Notes: a model not told the origin generated them from the sequence alone. A stretch of DNA of 64,000 bases from Bin87 sp965217175 (GCA_965217175.1 OZ244251.1:620001-684000); one strand, 5' to 3'. Positions 1 through 8,162 are shown, counted from the first letter of the stretch. Made by a program: numbers and translations.

Positions 1-1067
1 TGGCGCAATACAACGTGGCAGTCATCGCCGGCGACGGCATTGGACCTGAAGTAATCGCTGAGGGGCGCAAAGTCCTGGATGCCGTGGCCGCCGGAACCGA
101 TGGCCTCTCATTTCAGCTAACCGACTTTCCCTGGGGCAGCGATTACTACCGGGAAACAGGCCGAATGATGCCCGAGGACGGGCTCGACCAGATCGCCGGC
201 TTCGACGGGGTACTGTTCGGCGCCGTGGGCGACCCCAACATCCCCGACCACATAACGCTGCAGGGCCTCCTGCTGCCCATGCGCCGCGCCTTCGACCAGG
301 CCATCTGCGTCCGACCGGCGGTACTTTACCCTGGCGTTCAGTCGCCCATCGCCGGCAAGTCCGCCGGCGACATCGACATGGTGATCTTCCGGGAAAACAC
401 CGAGGGAGAATACGCTCCGGTGGGCGGTCGACTGTATCCCGGCACTCCCCACGAAACGGTGATCCAGAGCGGCGTATTCACCCGCCGCGGCACCGAACGC
501 ATCATCCGCGCGGCCTTTGAGCACAGCGTCCGACGGGGCGGCAAAAACAAGGTTACTTCGGTGACCAAATCCAATGCCCAGGCCTTCAGCATGGTGTTCT
601 GGGATGAAGTGTTCGCGGACGTGGCGGCCGAGTACCCGCAGATCGAAACGGAATCGCTGCTAGTCGACCGGGCCGCCATGGATCTGGTGCGCTGGCCCGA
701 GGATTTCGACGTCATCGTGGCCTCCAACCTGTTCGCCGATATTCTGTCCGACATTGCCGCCGTCGTAACCGGCAGCATGGGTCTCGCTCCCAGCGCCAAC
801 ATCAACCCGGACGGCAGGTTCCCCTCCATGTTCGAGCCGGTGCACGGCGCCGCCTTTGACATTACCGGCAAGGGGCTGGCCAACCCGTTGGCAACCGTCC
901 TGGCCGTTGGCATGATGCTCGACCACTTCGGCGAGCATGACTCCGCCGACCGCGTCAACGCCGCCGCCCTGCGCGTCCTGAGCGAACGCGGCACGCTAAC
1001 GGCCGATCTGGGAGGCGGTGCCTCCACTCGGCAGGTGGGCGACGAGGTTATCCGCCTCCTGCGATAG
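1..1067 (+). CDS. Tartrate/D-malate/isopropylmalate dehydrogenase family protein (5' end cut by one base)
   Basis: Encodes an NAD-dependent beta-decarboxylating hydroxyacid dehydrogenase of the isocitrate/isopropylmalate family. The window begins at the second base of what must be the ATG, so the protein reads (M)AQYNVAVIAGDGIGPEV and is about 355 residues, the usual family length. The N-terminal DGIGPEV motif and the metal-binding stretch NLFADILSD are present. The substrate loop reads RENTEGEY followed by VGG, which in this family is typical of tartrate and D-malate dehydrogenases rather than LeuB; the exact substrate is inferred. It sits beside other oxidative catabolic genes (epimerase, LLM oxidoreductase, alcohol dehydrogenase), not beside leucine genes, which supports a catabolic role. 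Family call is secure, substrate is not. Confidence 0.9.
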   Translation, partial: AQYNVAVIAGDGIGPEVIAEGRKVLDAVAAGTDGLSFQLTDFPWGSDYYRETGRMMPEDGLDQIAGFDGVLFGAVGDPNIPDHITLQGLLLPMRRAFDQAICVRPAVLYPGVQSPIAGKSAGDIDMVIFRENTEGEYAPVGGRLYPGTPHETVIQSGVFTRRGTERIIRAAFEHSVRRGGKNKVTSVTKSNAQAFSMVFWDEVFADVAAEYPQIETESLLVDRAAMDLVRWPEDFDVIVASNLFADILSDIAAVVTGSMGLAPSANINPDGRFPSMFEPVHGAAFDITGKGLANPLATVLAVGMMLDHFGEHDSADRVNAAALRVLSERGTLTADLGGGASTRQVGDEVIRLLR

Positions 1068-1171
1068 CCGGCTGCCGCATCGCGCCGCACCGGATACCAT
1101 TGCCCGGGACTTGGCAAGGTGGCCATCTCTCAGGGACACAATCGCTCTGGAAATCAGAAATAATGTTCTGA

Positions 1172-1177
1172 TATAAT
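1172..1177 (+). promoter_or_regulatory. Probable -10 box of a leaderless or near-leaderless transcript
   Basis: A perfect TATAAT lies 9 bases before the ATG at 1187, so transcription would start at or within a few bases of the start codon. No Shine-Dalgarno sequence precedes the ATG. I do not see a clear -35 box. Confidence 0.4.
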
Positions 1178-1186
1178 GCCGCCACT

Positions 1187-1933
1187 ATGCTGGTGGCATG
1201 CTTACTGATCCCACACCTCCCCCTGCGGATCGAAACTGCCCGACGGCGCGACCTGCGCCGACGACCCTTCGTCATCTACGACGATGTTTCGCCTCTTTCC
1301 CGCATTGTCGATGCCACGCCCGGCGTGGGCGCCCACGCCGGGATGCCGCTGAACACGGCCCTGCAACGGTGCCCCGATGTCATCCCGCTGGTCGCTGACT
1401 TTCGCCACTACGCCCGGCAGTGGGCAGCAATCGTCGCCCGTCTGGAGCGGACCGGCGGCGACGTGGAAGACGCCGGCCTCGGTTGCGCTTACGTCGCCGT
1501 CAACCATGGCGCCGACCGGTTCGGCAGCGACGATGCGCGATTCACTGCCGCGCTGATGCGTGCTGTACCCAACGACTGGAATGCGTGCGTCGGTGTCGGA
1601 CCGGGTAAATTCCCGGCCCGATGCGCCGCAGCAACGGCCCGCCCCAACCGCGCCGTGCGACTCCCCGATGACGAATCCGCCCGGCGCGCTTGCCTGGCCC
1701 CCGTGTCGGTAAACTCACTGCCCATAGACGTACGCCGGCTGGCGGCTCTCCACGACCTCGGCATCCACACTCTGGGGCACGTCGCGGCTGTATCCCCGTC
1801 AAGGCTGGAGTCGGCGGTGGGCGACGCCTGGACGCTGGTATGGCAACTCGCCCACGGCATCGACCACCGGCCCGTGGTTGCCAACGGTTTCGTATACGCC
1901 CCGGAGCCTAGCCAGCTGGCCGCCGTCGCGTAA
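1187..1933 (+). CDS. Short Y-family DNA polymerase-like protein (ImuB-like)
   Basis: Resembles the palm and helix-hairpin-helix thumb of Y-family polymerases, particularly the ImuB group that acts with ImuA and DnaE2 in mutagenic repair. The N-terminus (LLIPHLPLRIE) replaces the metal-binding Asp motif of active enzymes, as in ImuB. A later stretch (LHDLGIHTLGHVAAV, then GIDHRPV) matches the HhH thumb. The protein is 248 residues, against roughly 450-500 for ImuB, and stops right after the thumb, so the little-finger domain is absent. No imuA or dnaE2 lies beside it. It may be a truncated remnant or a reduced accessory protein; activity as a polymerase is unlikely. A TATAAT box 9 bases upstream and no ribosome site suggest leaderless expression. 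Confidence 0.6.
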   Translation: MLVACLLIPHLPLRIETARRRDLRRRPFVIYDDVSPLSRIVDATPGVGAHAGMPLNTALQRCPDVIPLVADFRHYARQWAAIVARLERTGGDVEDAGLGCAYVAVNHGADRFGSDDARFTAALMRAVPNDWNACVGVGPGKFPARCAAATARPNRAVRLPDDESARRACLAPVSVNSLPIDVRRLAALHDLGIHTLGHVAAVSPSRLESAVGDAWTLVWQLAHGIDHRPVVANGFVYAPEPSQLAAVA

Positions 1934-2045
1934 TACCCGCGCGATCCCGGCGAACCCACCGCGCTTGCCCGCCTTGCTCAAAATGACCGCTAGACGGCGC
2001 GATCCCGGCAAATCTCATGACGCCGAAGTCTCTCCAGGCTTTGGC

Positions 2046-2426
2046 TCAGGATGCAAACCCCAGGGTTCGAGCTACTTCTCGCTGCCGCCCGTCCAGCGTT
2101 ACGAAAAACATCTCCCCAGGGTCCACGGCCACGTACAGAGCTGTTGCGACGTGCCACAGGGCGGCCCCGCGCAGGTAGCCAGCGTCCAGCGCGGTTGCCA
2201 GCTCGCCGGTCAACGGGCGTTCCGGGAAAACCCAGTCGATCCTGGATACCAGCCGCGGCGGAAAACCCATGCCCTCGCGAGCAAACGCGGATCCCATCTC
2301 TGCTTCCAGCAGGTTTGAGGATATGATCCGGTCAACCCCGGCCAGTAGTCCGGAGATGCCTCTACCCTGCGGCTCGCCGAAAGCGATCGCAACCACCGCG
2401 GATGTATCGACGTAGGCAGCGCTCAC
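2046..2426 (-). CDS. VapC-like PIN-domain toxin
   Basis: A 126-residue PIN-domain ribonuclease of the type II toxin family, expected to cleave RNA using acidic residues that bind Mg2+. The N-terminal YVDTSAVV contains the first catalytic Asp. A conserved acidic/Ala region (LEAEMGSAFAR), a mid-protein DAGYLRGAALWHVATA segment and a C-terminal VTLDGRQREVA motif follow in the usual order. The start is a GTG overlapping the antitoxin stop as GTGA, so the two are translationally coupled. The length is normal for VapC and the frame is intact, although the cognate antitoxin gene has a damaged 5' end. Confidence 0.85.
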   Translation of the reverse strand: MSAAYVDTSAVVAIAFGEPQGRGISGLLAGVDRIISSNLLEAEMGSAFAREGMGFPPRLVSRIDWVFPERPLTGELATALDAGYLRGAALWHVATALYVAVDPGEMFFVTLDGRQREVARTLGFAS

Positions 2427-2721
2427 TCGTCGCGGTCAGCCAGAAAACGGTCCAAAGCCCCGGGACGACGCGCCTCCATATCGGGAATTACCCCATCCAC
2501 GCTGGAGGGTACGATGCCGGCAGGTACTATTATGCCCCACCGTTGCAGGTCCTGGATGCGTTCCTCAGTGTTCGTGGGGCTGCGCTGAATCGGGCGAATT
2601 TCGGCCACCGGTTCCCCGCGGTACGAAACCGTAACCGTCCTGCCCTCTCGCACGTGGCGCAGCACCTCGGAAAATTTCGCTTTGGCTTCGTAGGTTGAAT
2701 AGTTGAATAAGTGATGTCCAA
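2423..2721 (-). pseudogene. Phd/YefM-type antitoxin gene with an 8-bp frame-breaking duplication
   Basis: Partner of the downstream PIN toxin. Reading back from the stop, the protein matches a Phd/YefM antitoxin: YEAKAKFSEVLRHVREG, then EPVAEIRPI, then an acidic C-terminus. Upstream, the sequence GTTGAATA (plus strand) occurs twice in perfect tandem at 2694-2709. Removing one copy gives a continuous frame from a TTG at 2719-2721: LDITYSTYEAKAK. With both copies, the N-terminal DNA-binding half is out of frame, and only an internal GTG just before LRHVREG could start a shortened, roughly 80-residue protein. That product would keep the toxin-binding half but lose operator binding. Whether this is a real mutation, a phase switch or a sequencing error cannot be settled here. 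Confidence 0.7.
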
Positions 2722-2727
2722 GTTATG

Positions 2728-2756
2728 ATTATAACCAGTCAGGCTAGTGCATACAA
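2728..2756 (-). promoter_or_regulatory. Promoter of the toxin-antitoxin operon
   Basis: On the minus strand, TTGTAT (2751-2756) and a perfect TATAAT (2728-2733) are separated by 17 bases. The expected start of transcription falls a few bases before the TTG at 2721, implying a leaderless or nearly leaderless antitoxin message. Confidence 0.6.
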
Positions 2757-2959
2757 TTGTACGGCCCTTGATCCAACGGGGTCGCAATCTCCCCAATTCG
2801 TCGGAACCCCGCGTCGGGTAAGCGACGGAAGTGGGCGATCCCGACTGGCGCTATCCCAACAATTGCGCGGCTCACCAACCCCCGGTATCATGCTGTGGAT
2901 TGTTCCGCCGGCGTCATCCCAGCGCTTTCTCCGGCGGACGCGACATTGGAGGTTTGGCT

Positions 2960-3901
2960 ATGACCGTGATGGTAACCGGCGGCACCGGATTTATCGGCAA
3001 CCGCATCATTCGCAAGCTGGTGGAACGGGGCCAAGATGTGCTCTGCTTCGACCTGGCTCCCCCGCGGGCTAACCTGCAACCCCTGCTGGACCGGATTTCC
3101 ATCTACCGCGGCGACGTTACCCGCATGGACCACCTGCTGGAAGCGATCAACAGTCATAATGTGGACCGGATCATCCACATGGCGGCCCTGTTGCCACCCG
3201 ATACCGAGGACCGGCCCGCTACCGGCATGGCCGTCAACATCGACGGCACCAACAACGTCTTCGAGGCAGCCCGCTGGGGCAATATCCAGCGCGTGGTGTA
3301 TGCCAGCAGCATCGCGGTGTACGGTGTGCAGGACACCTTCGGCGACCGCCCCCTCACCGAGGACGACCTGGCCGCGCCCATCAATGTTTACGGCATGACC
3401 AAGGCCGTCAACGACTTTGCCGCCGCCCGCTACCGCACCCTCCACGGCCTGGACATTCGGGGCGTGCGCATCTGCACCGTCTTCGGCCACGGGCGTGTCA
3501 CCGGGATGACCGGCATGATCGGTGGCCTGATGATGTCTTTGCCCGCCATCGGCCAGCCGGTGGAGATGAACTTCGATCCCCGGGAAGCGTCGCCCATGAT
3601 TCATACCGAAGACGCTGCCGAGATTTTCGTGCGCGTGGCACTTGCCGACCAACTGAGCCACCACATTTACATCAGTGGCGGAGAACTGGCCACCATCGCC
3701 GACGTGGCCGATATCGTGCGTTCCTACATCCCCGACGCCAGCATCCGCACCGGCGACCGCCCGGTTCCCCACGTGTACCTGGTGGACAACAGCCGCATGA
3801 TGGCTGATGTTGGATACGAGCTGCCGCCTCTGCGTATGCGCGTTCTCGATCACATCAACGACGCTCGCGCCGAAGCCGGCCTGGAGCCGATATCGGGGTA
3901 A
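2960..3901 (+). CDS. NAD-dependent epimerase/dehydratase (extended SDR family)
   Basis: A 313-residue extended short-chain dehydrogenase/reductase acting on a nucleotide sugar or related substrate with bound NAD. The N-terminal Rossmann motif GGTGFIG (residues 6-12) and the catalytic YGMTK (Tyr-x-x-x-Lys) are visible, with a serine-rich SS motif upstream (YASSIAVYG). I chose the ATG at 2960 because GGAGG lies about 8 bases before it; the open frame extends further upstream but without a ribosome site or homology. Substrate cannot be deduced. Neighbouring oxidoreductases suggest small-molecule catabolism rather than cell-wall sugar synthesis. Confidence 0.88.
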   Translation: MTVMVTGGTGFIGNRIIRKLVERGQDVLCFDLAPPRANLQPLLDRISIYRGDVTRMDHLLEAINSHNVDRIIHMAALLPPDTEDRPATGMAVNIDGTNNVFEAARWGNIQRVVYASSIAVYGVQDTFGDRPLTEDDLAAPINVYGMTKAVNDFAAARYRTLHGLDIRGVRICTVFGHGRVTGMTGMIGGLMMSLPAIGQPVEMNFDPREASPMIHTEDAAEIFVRVALADQLSHHIYISGGELATIADVADIVRSYIPDASIRTGDRPVPHVYLVDNSRMMADVGYELPPLRMRVLDHINDARAEAGLEPISG

Positions 3902-4020
3902 TGTCCCTCAATCCTGGCGAAAGTATCAACGGGAAGGGGGTTCACGCTTGGTCACTGCGGGCGAAGCGCGGCTAACCCTGGTAGAGGGATGAAGCGAAGA
4001 CGCTCACGCGTACCCGCTTT

Positions 4021-4172
4021 ATGCTGTCATTGCGAGGAGCACGGCGACGTGGCAATCCCGTTACCACCCCCACCGGGCCGTTCGTCCTGAGCCTGTCGAA
4101 GGATCGTCTACGTGTGTTCGGCCTCATCGAGATTGCCAACCCCCGCATCGGGTACGGGGTCGCAATGACATT
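4021..4172 (+). repeat. Dispersed intergenic repeat cluster (families R1 and R3)
   Basis: Contains one forward copy of family R1 (TGTCATTGCGAGGAGC then GCGACGTGGCAATC), one copy of R3 (CGTTCGTCCTGAGCCTGTCG, near 4080-4105) and an inverted R1-like copy near 4129-4170. The inverted pair could fold into a long stem. The same families recur at many other places in the window, always between genes. The rest of the 3902-4292 gap holds no gene. Confidence 0.8.
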
Positions 4173-4292
4173 AGGGGACAATCGAAAAACCCTGAGAGGG
4201 ATGGGCCAAGGCGGACTACCCCGCCGTCATTTGCTACAATACGCCGCAACTACCCGTTTCAGTAATCAACCGCCGCCAAGGAGGCCAACACC

Positions 4293-5237
4293 ATGAGCGT
4301 TGCCATAGGCTATGTCCCCGGAGCCTTCGGACAGGGGGGCAATGACCCCTCCTTCCTGCGGACGCTGGTGGAGCTGGGCGACAAATACGAGTACGACTCC
4401 ATCTGGCTCAGCGACCGCATTTGCAGCGATCGCTTCAGCCTGGAACCCATGGTCGCCCTGTCCCTGGTGGCCGGTTACTCCGAACGCCTTAAGTTCGGCA
4501 CCAGCGTCCTCGCCCTGCCTCTGCGGAACCCGGTGGTTCTCGCCAAGCAAGTTGCCACGCTGGACTGGCTGTCTCAGGGCCGGTTCTTCCCCGCGGTCGG
4601 CCTGGGTCAGGAAGACCCCGACGAATACGAAGCCTGCGGCGTGCCCAAGGCCGACCGCGCTCGCCGCACCGACGAGGCCATTGGGCTGATGCGCCGTCTG
4701 TGGCAGGAGGAATACGTAACCCACGAGGGCGATTTCTTCACCACCCACAACGTCTCGGTTACGCCCCGCACGTTCCTGAAACCCTCACCGCCAGTCTGGA
4801 TTGGCGGTCGGAGTCCGGCGGCGGCCCGGCGTGTCGGTCGCGTCGGCGACGGATGGCTGGTCTCCAGCGCTACTCCCGAGGAGGTGCGCTCCGGGCGCGA
4901 GATCGTGTTCGAAACCGCTCAGCAGTACGACCGCGAAATCGAAGAAGACCACGTCGGCGTTCTCATTGGTTACTACATTTGTGACGATCAGGAGGCTGGC
5001 GAAGCCAAATCCGAGCAGTTCGTCACCCGTCAGCGTCCCGACGCCCATTTCACCGAATATTCGGCCGTCGGCACCTCGGAGCAGATCGGTGATTTCATCG
5101 AACAATATGTGGACGCCGGCGGGTATAAATTCGTGATTCGTCCCCTCTGCTCCGGCACCGAATCCATGGAGCAGCTGGAACAGGCTGGCGAGGAAATCCT
5201 GCCCCGTTTCCATGGCCCATTGAGTAGCAACGCCTGA
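4293..5237 (+). CDS. LLM-class (luciferase-like) flavin-dependent oxidoreductase
   Basis: A 314-residue flavin/F420-type TIM-barrel oxidoreductase of the bacterial luciferase superfamily. Family hallmarks are the early IGYVPGAFGQ strand, the SVLALPLRNPVVLAKQVATL segment with a Pro-Val linked helix, the LSQGRFFPAVGLGQ strand and PPVWIGGRSPAAARR. An AAGGAGG ribosome site sits 8 bases before the ATG. The alcohol dehydrogenase gene follows 130 bases downstream, with a repeat between, and may share its function. Substrate is unknown; members oxidise alkanes, sulfonates or cyclic ketones, or reduce F420. It is the first of three such genes in the window. Confidence 0.88.
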   Translation: MSVAIGYVPGAFGQGGNDPSFLRTLVELGDKYEYDSIWLSDRICSDRFSLEPMVALSLVAGYSERLKFGTSVLALPLRNPVVLAKQVATLDWLSQGRFFPAVGLGQEDPDEYEACGVPKADRARRTDEAIGLMRRLWQEEYVTHEGDFFTTHNVSVTPRTFLKPSPPVWIGGRSPAAARRVGRVGDGWLVSSATPEEVRSGREIVFETAQQYDREIEEDHVGVLIGYYICDDQEAGEAKSEQFVTRQRPDAHFTEYSAVGTSEQIGDFIEQYVDAGGYKFVIRPLCSGTESMEQLEQAGEEILPRFHGPLSSNA

Positions 5238-5304
5238 TCCCCTCTCCCTTGACGGGAGAGGGTTCGAGCCTGCCCCGTACTTGATACGGGAGTGAGGGTG
5301 CAAC
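5236..5304 (+). repeat. Dispersed repeat, family R2
   Basis: The unit CCCTCTCCCTTGACGGGAGA followed by a GGGTTxGAGxxTG/GTGAGGGTG tail can fold into a hairpin (CTCTCCC with GGGAGAG). It lies between the LLM gene and the alcohol dehydrogenase gene and could act as an attenuator or transcript-end structure, though there is no T-run. Confidence 0.75.
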
Positions 5305-5366
5305 CGCTCGACCCATAAATCCTGCCCGTCCAGCCCATCTATGTAAACTCAAGGAGAATACTGATC

Positions 5367-6338
5367 ATGAAAGCAGCCCAACTCGTTGCCCCCAAGCGTT
5401 GGGAATTCACCGACGTCGAAACACCCACCGCCGCCGATGGGCAGGTGCTGGTCAAGATGGAGCGTGTCAGCGTTTGCGGCTCCGACATCCGCCATACCTA
5501 CGGACCGGTGCTCGACGAGTCGGAATACCCCCTGGCTCCTTGCCGTGGCGCCCATGAACTGGCCGGCGTCATCGTCGACAGCAAGACCGAGGAATATCAC
5601 GAGGGACAGCGTGTGATCGTAATCCCGTTCCCCGGCACCGGTGGGCTTTGCGAATACGTCCTTTCGGCCCCGGGTCGCATCGCCGTCCTGCCCGAATACG
5701 GCGGCCTGGACGAATGGGTCCTGTGCCAGCCTCCCGGAACCGTGCTCTACTCCTGCCGACAGATCGGCAGCCCGTTGCAGCAAAACATCCTGATCTTTGG
5801 ACAAGGCAGCATCGGCCTCAGCTTCACCATGATTCTTTCCCGCATGGGCGCCCGCAACGTCATCGTCGTGGACCCGCTGGAATACCGACTCGAAAAGTCA
5901 AAGCAGATGGGTTCAACCCACCGCATCAATCCCGACACACAGGACGTTCACGAAGCGGTCATGGAGATCACCAAGGGACGCGGGCCGGACGTATGCGTGG
6001 AAGCCGCCGGCTACCCGGATTCGCTCAACGAGTGCTTCCGCCACGTGCGCCAGTTCGGTCAGGTGATCGTGTTCGGCGTGCAAACCGACCACATGGTGCC
6101 CATTGAGCACAACCTCTGGATGGACAAGCAACCGCGCATCACCCCCACCACCGGCGCCCGCAGCGGCGACCCCATCAGCCAGATCCAGGACATGGTCGAT
6201 CTGCGCGCCCGCGGTTGGGCCGACCCCGCCGAGTTGATCACCCACCGCGTCGGCTTCTCCGAAGTCCAGAATGCCTACGATATGTACGAACAGCGTCTGG
6301 ACGGCATCATCAAGGTCGTGATGGACATCAACTCCTAG
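5367..6338 (+). CDS. Zinc-type medium-chain alcohol dehydrogenase
   Basis: A 323-residue MDR-superfamily oxidoreductase using NAD(P). The catalytic zinc ligand region reads VSVCGSDIRHTYG (Cys near residue 37), followed by a Gly-Ala-His-Glu motif (RGAHELAGV). The Rossmann motif is GQGSIGLSF. The usual four-Cys structural zinc lobe is missing: the segment after VIVIPF goes directly to GGLCEYV. This occurs in some sorbitol- and threonine-dehydrogenase-like subfamilies. Starts with ATG after AAGGAG. Its location after an LLM oxidoreductase suggests sequential oxidation of one organic substrate, which is inference. Confidence 0.88.
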   Translation: MKAAQLVAPKRWEFTDVETPTAADGQVLVKMERVSVCGSDIRHTYGPVLDESEYPLAPCRGAHELAGVIVDSKTEEYHEGQRVIVIPFPGTGGLCEYVLSAPGRIAVLPEYGGLDEWVLCQPPGTVLYSCRQIGSPLQQNILIFGQGSIGLSFTMILSRMGARNVIVVDPLEYRLEKSKQMGSTHRINPDTQDVHEAVMEITKGRGPDVCVEAAGYPDSLNECFRHVRQFGQVIVFGVQTDHMVPIEHNLWMDKQPRITPTTGARSGDPISQIQDMVDLRARGWADPAELITHRVGFSEVQNAYDMYEQRLDGIIKVVMDINS

Positions 6339-6399
6339 CCAGCATCAACTCCTGGCCAGCGCTTGGGACAGCAATTGACGGGATCAGGATCATCGGGAT

Positions 6400-7494
6400 G
6401 TGAGGATGGACAGGATGACAACTGCATCCGGCAAATCCGAACACCCCGACCATCCTGATGCTAAAAACGTCCCGCCCCCGCCCGCGGAATCGTTGACGCC
6501 GGGCCAGCGCCTAAGGCTAACCCGGGAAAACCTGGCGCTGGCCATGGCCTTCTTCACCGCGTCCCACCGGGGTCTGGTGTCCGCCTCCTTCGTGTCGGGC
6601 AGTGACGCCGCCAATCGGGACGACCCTCCGCAAACGGACACCTACACCCCGCCGGCCTTTTCAGACTACCAATCCCTGGTCCGCAGCGCCGGCAACCAGA
6701 TTCGCGGAGCCTTTGCCCTGTCGGCTTTGCAGACTCTCAGAGAATTGACGGCTGCGTTCACCACACCACCCCTGGAAGAACGCGACCCCAACCTCCGCGC
6801 CGCCCGGGTGTGCGTGGCCCTGATCGCGCAATGCGTCGAAACCGACCTTATCGCGCCAAGGTGGAGCATTCCCGACGAATACCGGCAGCGCTTCGCCGCC
6901 CCCGATTTCAATTTCACGCTGGATGCCACTGATCTGGACGGGAAGGAAGTGCGGTGGGAGCATTTCGGCGGCCTCCCTCGCTACCTCGATCTGATTCTGT
7001 TCCTGTCCCGCTGCCTGGACGGGTACGAAGCCGATATTGCGGCGCAGGATCTCCCCGGAGACTATGGGGTTGCCGGCGAGTTGGCCAGCCAGTCACCCCA
7101 CGATGCACCCGATCTTGCTCCGGTAGCCGGAGTCGGGGGTTTCGGCAGCGGATCAGGTCGTCTGCCGCGCAACGGATCGGTGGCCGCCACCCTGGGCGAA
7201 CCCGCCGGTTGGATCGCCCCCGACGGCCCGCCTGCCCAGCGCATCTCGGTGGCATCTCAGGCCACCCACGAAGGACCCATCACCGACTTTGTTGCCGACG
7301 CCTGCGCCGTGGGCGGCGACATGATGACCCTGGCCGGCGAGCTTTATACCCGCTACGCCACCTGGTGTCTGGACAATGGATACCTGGCCGCCAGCCAGCG
7401 CAAATTCGGCCTGGAACTGACTTCTCGCGGTTACCAGCGCAAACGTCGTGGCAAGGGACGCCATTGGTGGGTGGGCCTGCAACCGCAGGATTAA
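6400..7494 (+). CDS. Uncharacterised protein with a primase/helicase-type C-terminal winged-helix region
   Basis: A protein of about 360 residues whose first 280 I do not recognise; they are Pro/Asp-rich with a helical stretch around ALSALQTLRELTAAF. The last 65 residues (FVADACAVGGD, then LYTRYATWCLDNGY, FGLELTSRGYQRKR, RHWWVGL) resemble the winged-helix tail of P4/D5-type primase-helicases of phages and plasmids. There is no Walker A or Toprim motif, so the tail is detached from the catalytic part. Several starts are possible (GTG 6400, ATG 6406, ATG 6415); none has a strong ribosome site. It could be a remnant of an old mobile element or a domesticated DNA-binding protein. Confidence 0.55.
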   Translation: MRMDRMTTASGKSEHPDHPDAKNVPPPPAESLTPGQRLRLTRENLALAMAFFTASHRGLVSASFVSGSDAANRDDPPQTDTYTPPAFSDYQSLVRSAGNQIRGAFALSALQTLRELTAAFTTPPLEERDPNLRAARVCVALIAQCVETDLIAPRWSIPDEYRQRFAAPDFNFTLDATDLDGKEVRWEHFGGLPRYLDLILFLSRCLDGYEADIAAQDLPGDYGVAGELASQSPHDAPDLAPVAGVGGFGSGSGRLPRNGSVAATLGEPAGWIAPDGPPAQRISVASQATHEGPITDFVADACAVGGDMMTLAGELYTRYATWCLDNGYLAASQRKFGLELTSRGYQRKRRGKGRHWWVGLQPQD

Positions 7495-7513
7495 CCTACC
7501 GCGTCCGGCGCCC

Positions 7514-7541
7514 GGTTTCGCTTCGAAATCCGGTGTTTTGT
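7514..7541 (+). terminator. Possible terminator after the preceding gene
   Basis: CCGGTTTCG and CGAAATCCGG form an imperfect stem with one bulged base, followed by TGTTTTGTT. Confidence 0.35.
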
Positions 7542-7550
7542 TACACACAC

Positions 7551-7578
7551 GTAACATTCGCGCAAAATCCCCGTAACA
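7551..7578 (+). promoter_or_regulatory. Conserved upstream box 1 of the tandem small-membrane-protein units
   Basis: A 28-base block with GTAACA half-sites around a central CGCAAAATC, found again at 7909-7936 with 21 of 28 identical bases by my count. Both lie about 70-95 bases before the start of a tiny membrane-protein gene, and both are followed by a CATAAT sequence that could be a -10 box. Confidence 0.5.
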
Positions 7579-7642
7579 TCATGGGAACATAATGGGCACA
7601 TCGAAAAAGGGCATCGCCCACCATTCAACCGGAGAAACACCA

Positions 7643-7792
7643 ATGATCGCAATCGCCGCCGCAGCCGTTTTCGTAGGACTCTTCGCCCTTTGGGTTGTCG
7701 TTCCCAAGTTCCTCCTTCGGCGCCACGGAAACTCCACCCCCAACGTATCCCCGCTGCTGCACGAAGACTTTGCCCCGCAGGCTGCCGACTAA
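7643..7792 (+). CDS. Tiny single-span membrane protein, copy 1 (49 aa)
   Basis: Encodes MIAIAAAAVFVGLFALWVVV followed by a basic patch (KFLLRRH) and a polar tail ending PQAAD. One transmembrane helix starts at residue 2 and the positive residues after it predict an N-out/C-in orientation. ATG at 7643 follows CCGGAGAAACACCA. The gene has its own upstream box and its own terminator (7824-7849), so it is a self-contained unit. A clear paralog of 52 residues lies 211 bases downstream with the same layout; the conserved start, WVVVP/WVIVP core, RR patch and PQAAD end show both are under selection as proteins. Function is unknown. Confidence 0.7.
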   Translation: MIAIAAAAVFVGLFALWVVVPKFLLRRHGNSTPNVSPLLHEDFAPQAAD

Positions 7793-7823
7793 TAACTACC
7801 GACACACCTGCTTCGCGATCATT

Positions 7824-7849
7824 GCCCGGGACATAATGTCCCGGGCTTT
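7824..7849 (+). terminator. Rho-independent terminator after small protein 1
   Basis: GCCCGGGACA and TGTCCCGGGC form a perfect 10-bp stem with a 3-base loop, followed by TTT. Confidence 0.8.
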
Positions 7850-7908
7850 CGATGTTAACAGCCCGCCACGCCGGGGCGTATAGCGCACGTCCCCTCCGTT
7901 ACATAACC

Positions 7909-7936
7909 GTTACATCGTCGCAAAATCTGTGTAACA
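7909..7936 (+). promoter_or_regulatory. Conserved upstream box 2 of the tandem small-membrane-protein units
   Basis: Second copy of the 28-base block (GTTACAT, CGCAAAATC, TGTAACA). Here the ends form an inverted GTTACA/TGTAAC pair. A further GTTACAT lies 11 bases upstream as a direct repeat, a geometry used by response-regulator sites; the regulator is unknown. Confidence 0.5.
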
Positions 7937-8003
7937 AAACCCCGCCATAATTCAGCCCATCGTTGATACCCCGATAGACCGAACCAACCGGAGATACATA
8001 AAA

Positions 8004-8162
8004 ATGATCGCCATCGCAGCTATTGCAGCATTCATCGGGCTCTTCACCCTGTGGGTCATCGTTCCGCGGTTCTTGATCCGTCGCAAAGAGAACGCCAGTG
8101 CCAACCTGGTGTCGCCGCTGACTCAAGAACAGGCAAATACGGTGCCGCAGGCCGCCGACTAG
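8004..8162 (+). CDS. Tiny single-span membrane protein, copy 2 (52 aa)
   Basis: Paralog of the preceding unit: MIAIAAIAAFIGLFTLWVIV, then PRFLIRRKE and a tail ending PQAAD. One N-terminal transmembrane helix with a following basic patch. ATG at 8004 follows an AACCGGAGATACATAAAA leader nearly identical to that of copy 1. The gene ends 45 bases before a strong hairpin terminator. Conservation between the copies is concentrated in the protein and in the upstream box. Too short for most gene callers; no function known to me. Confidence 0.7.
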   Translation: MIAIAAIAAFIGLFTLWVIVPRFLIRRKENASANLVSPLTQEQANTVPQAAD

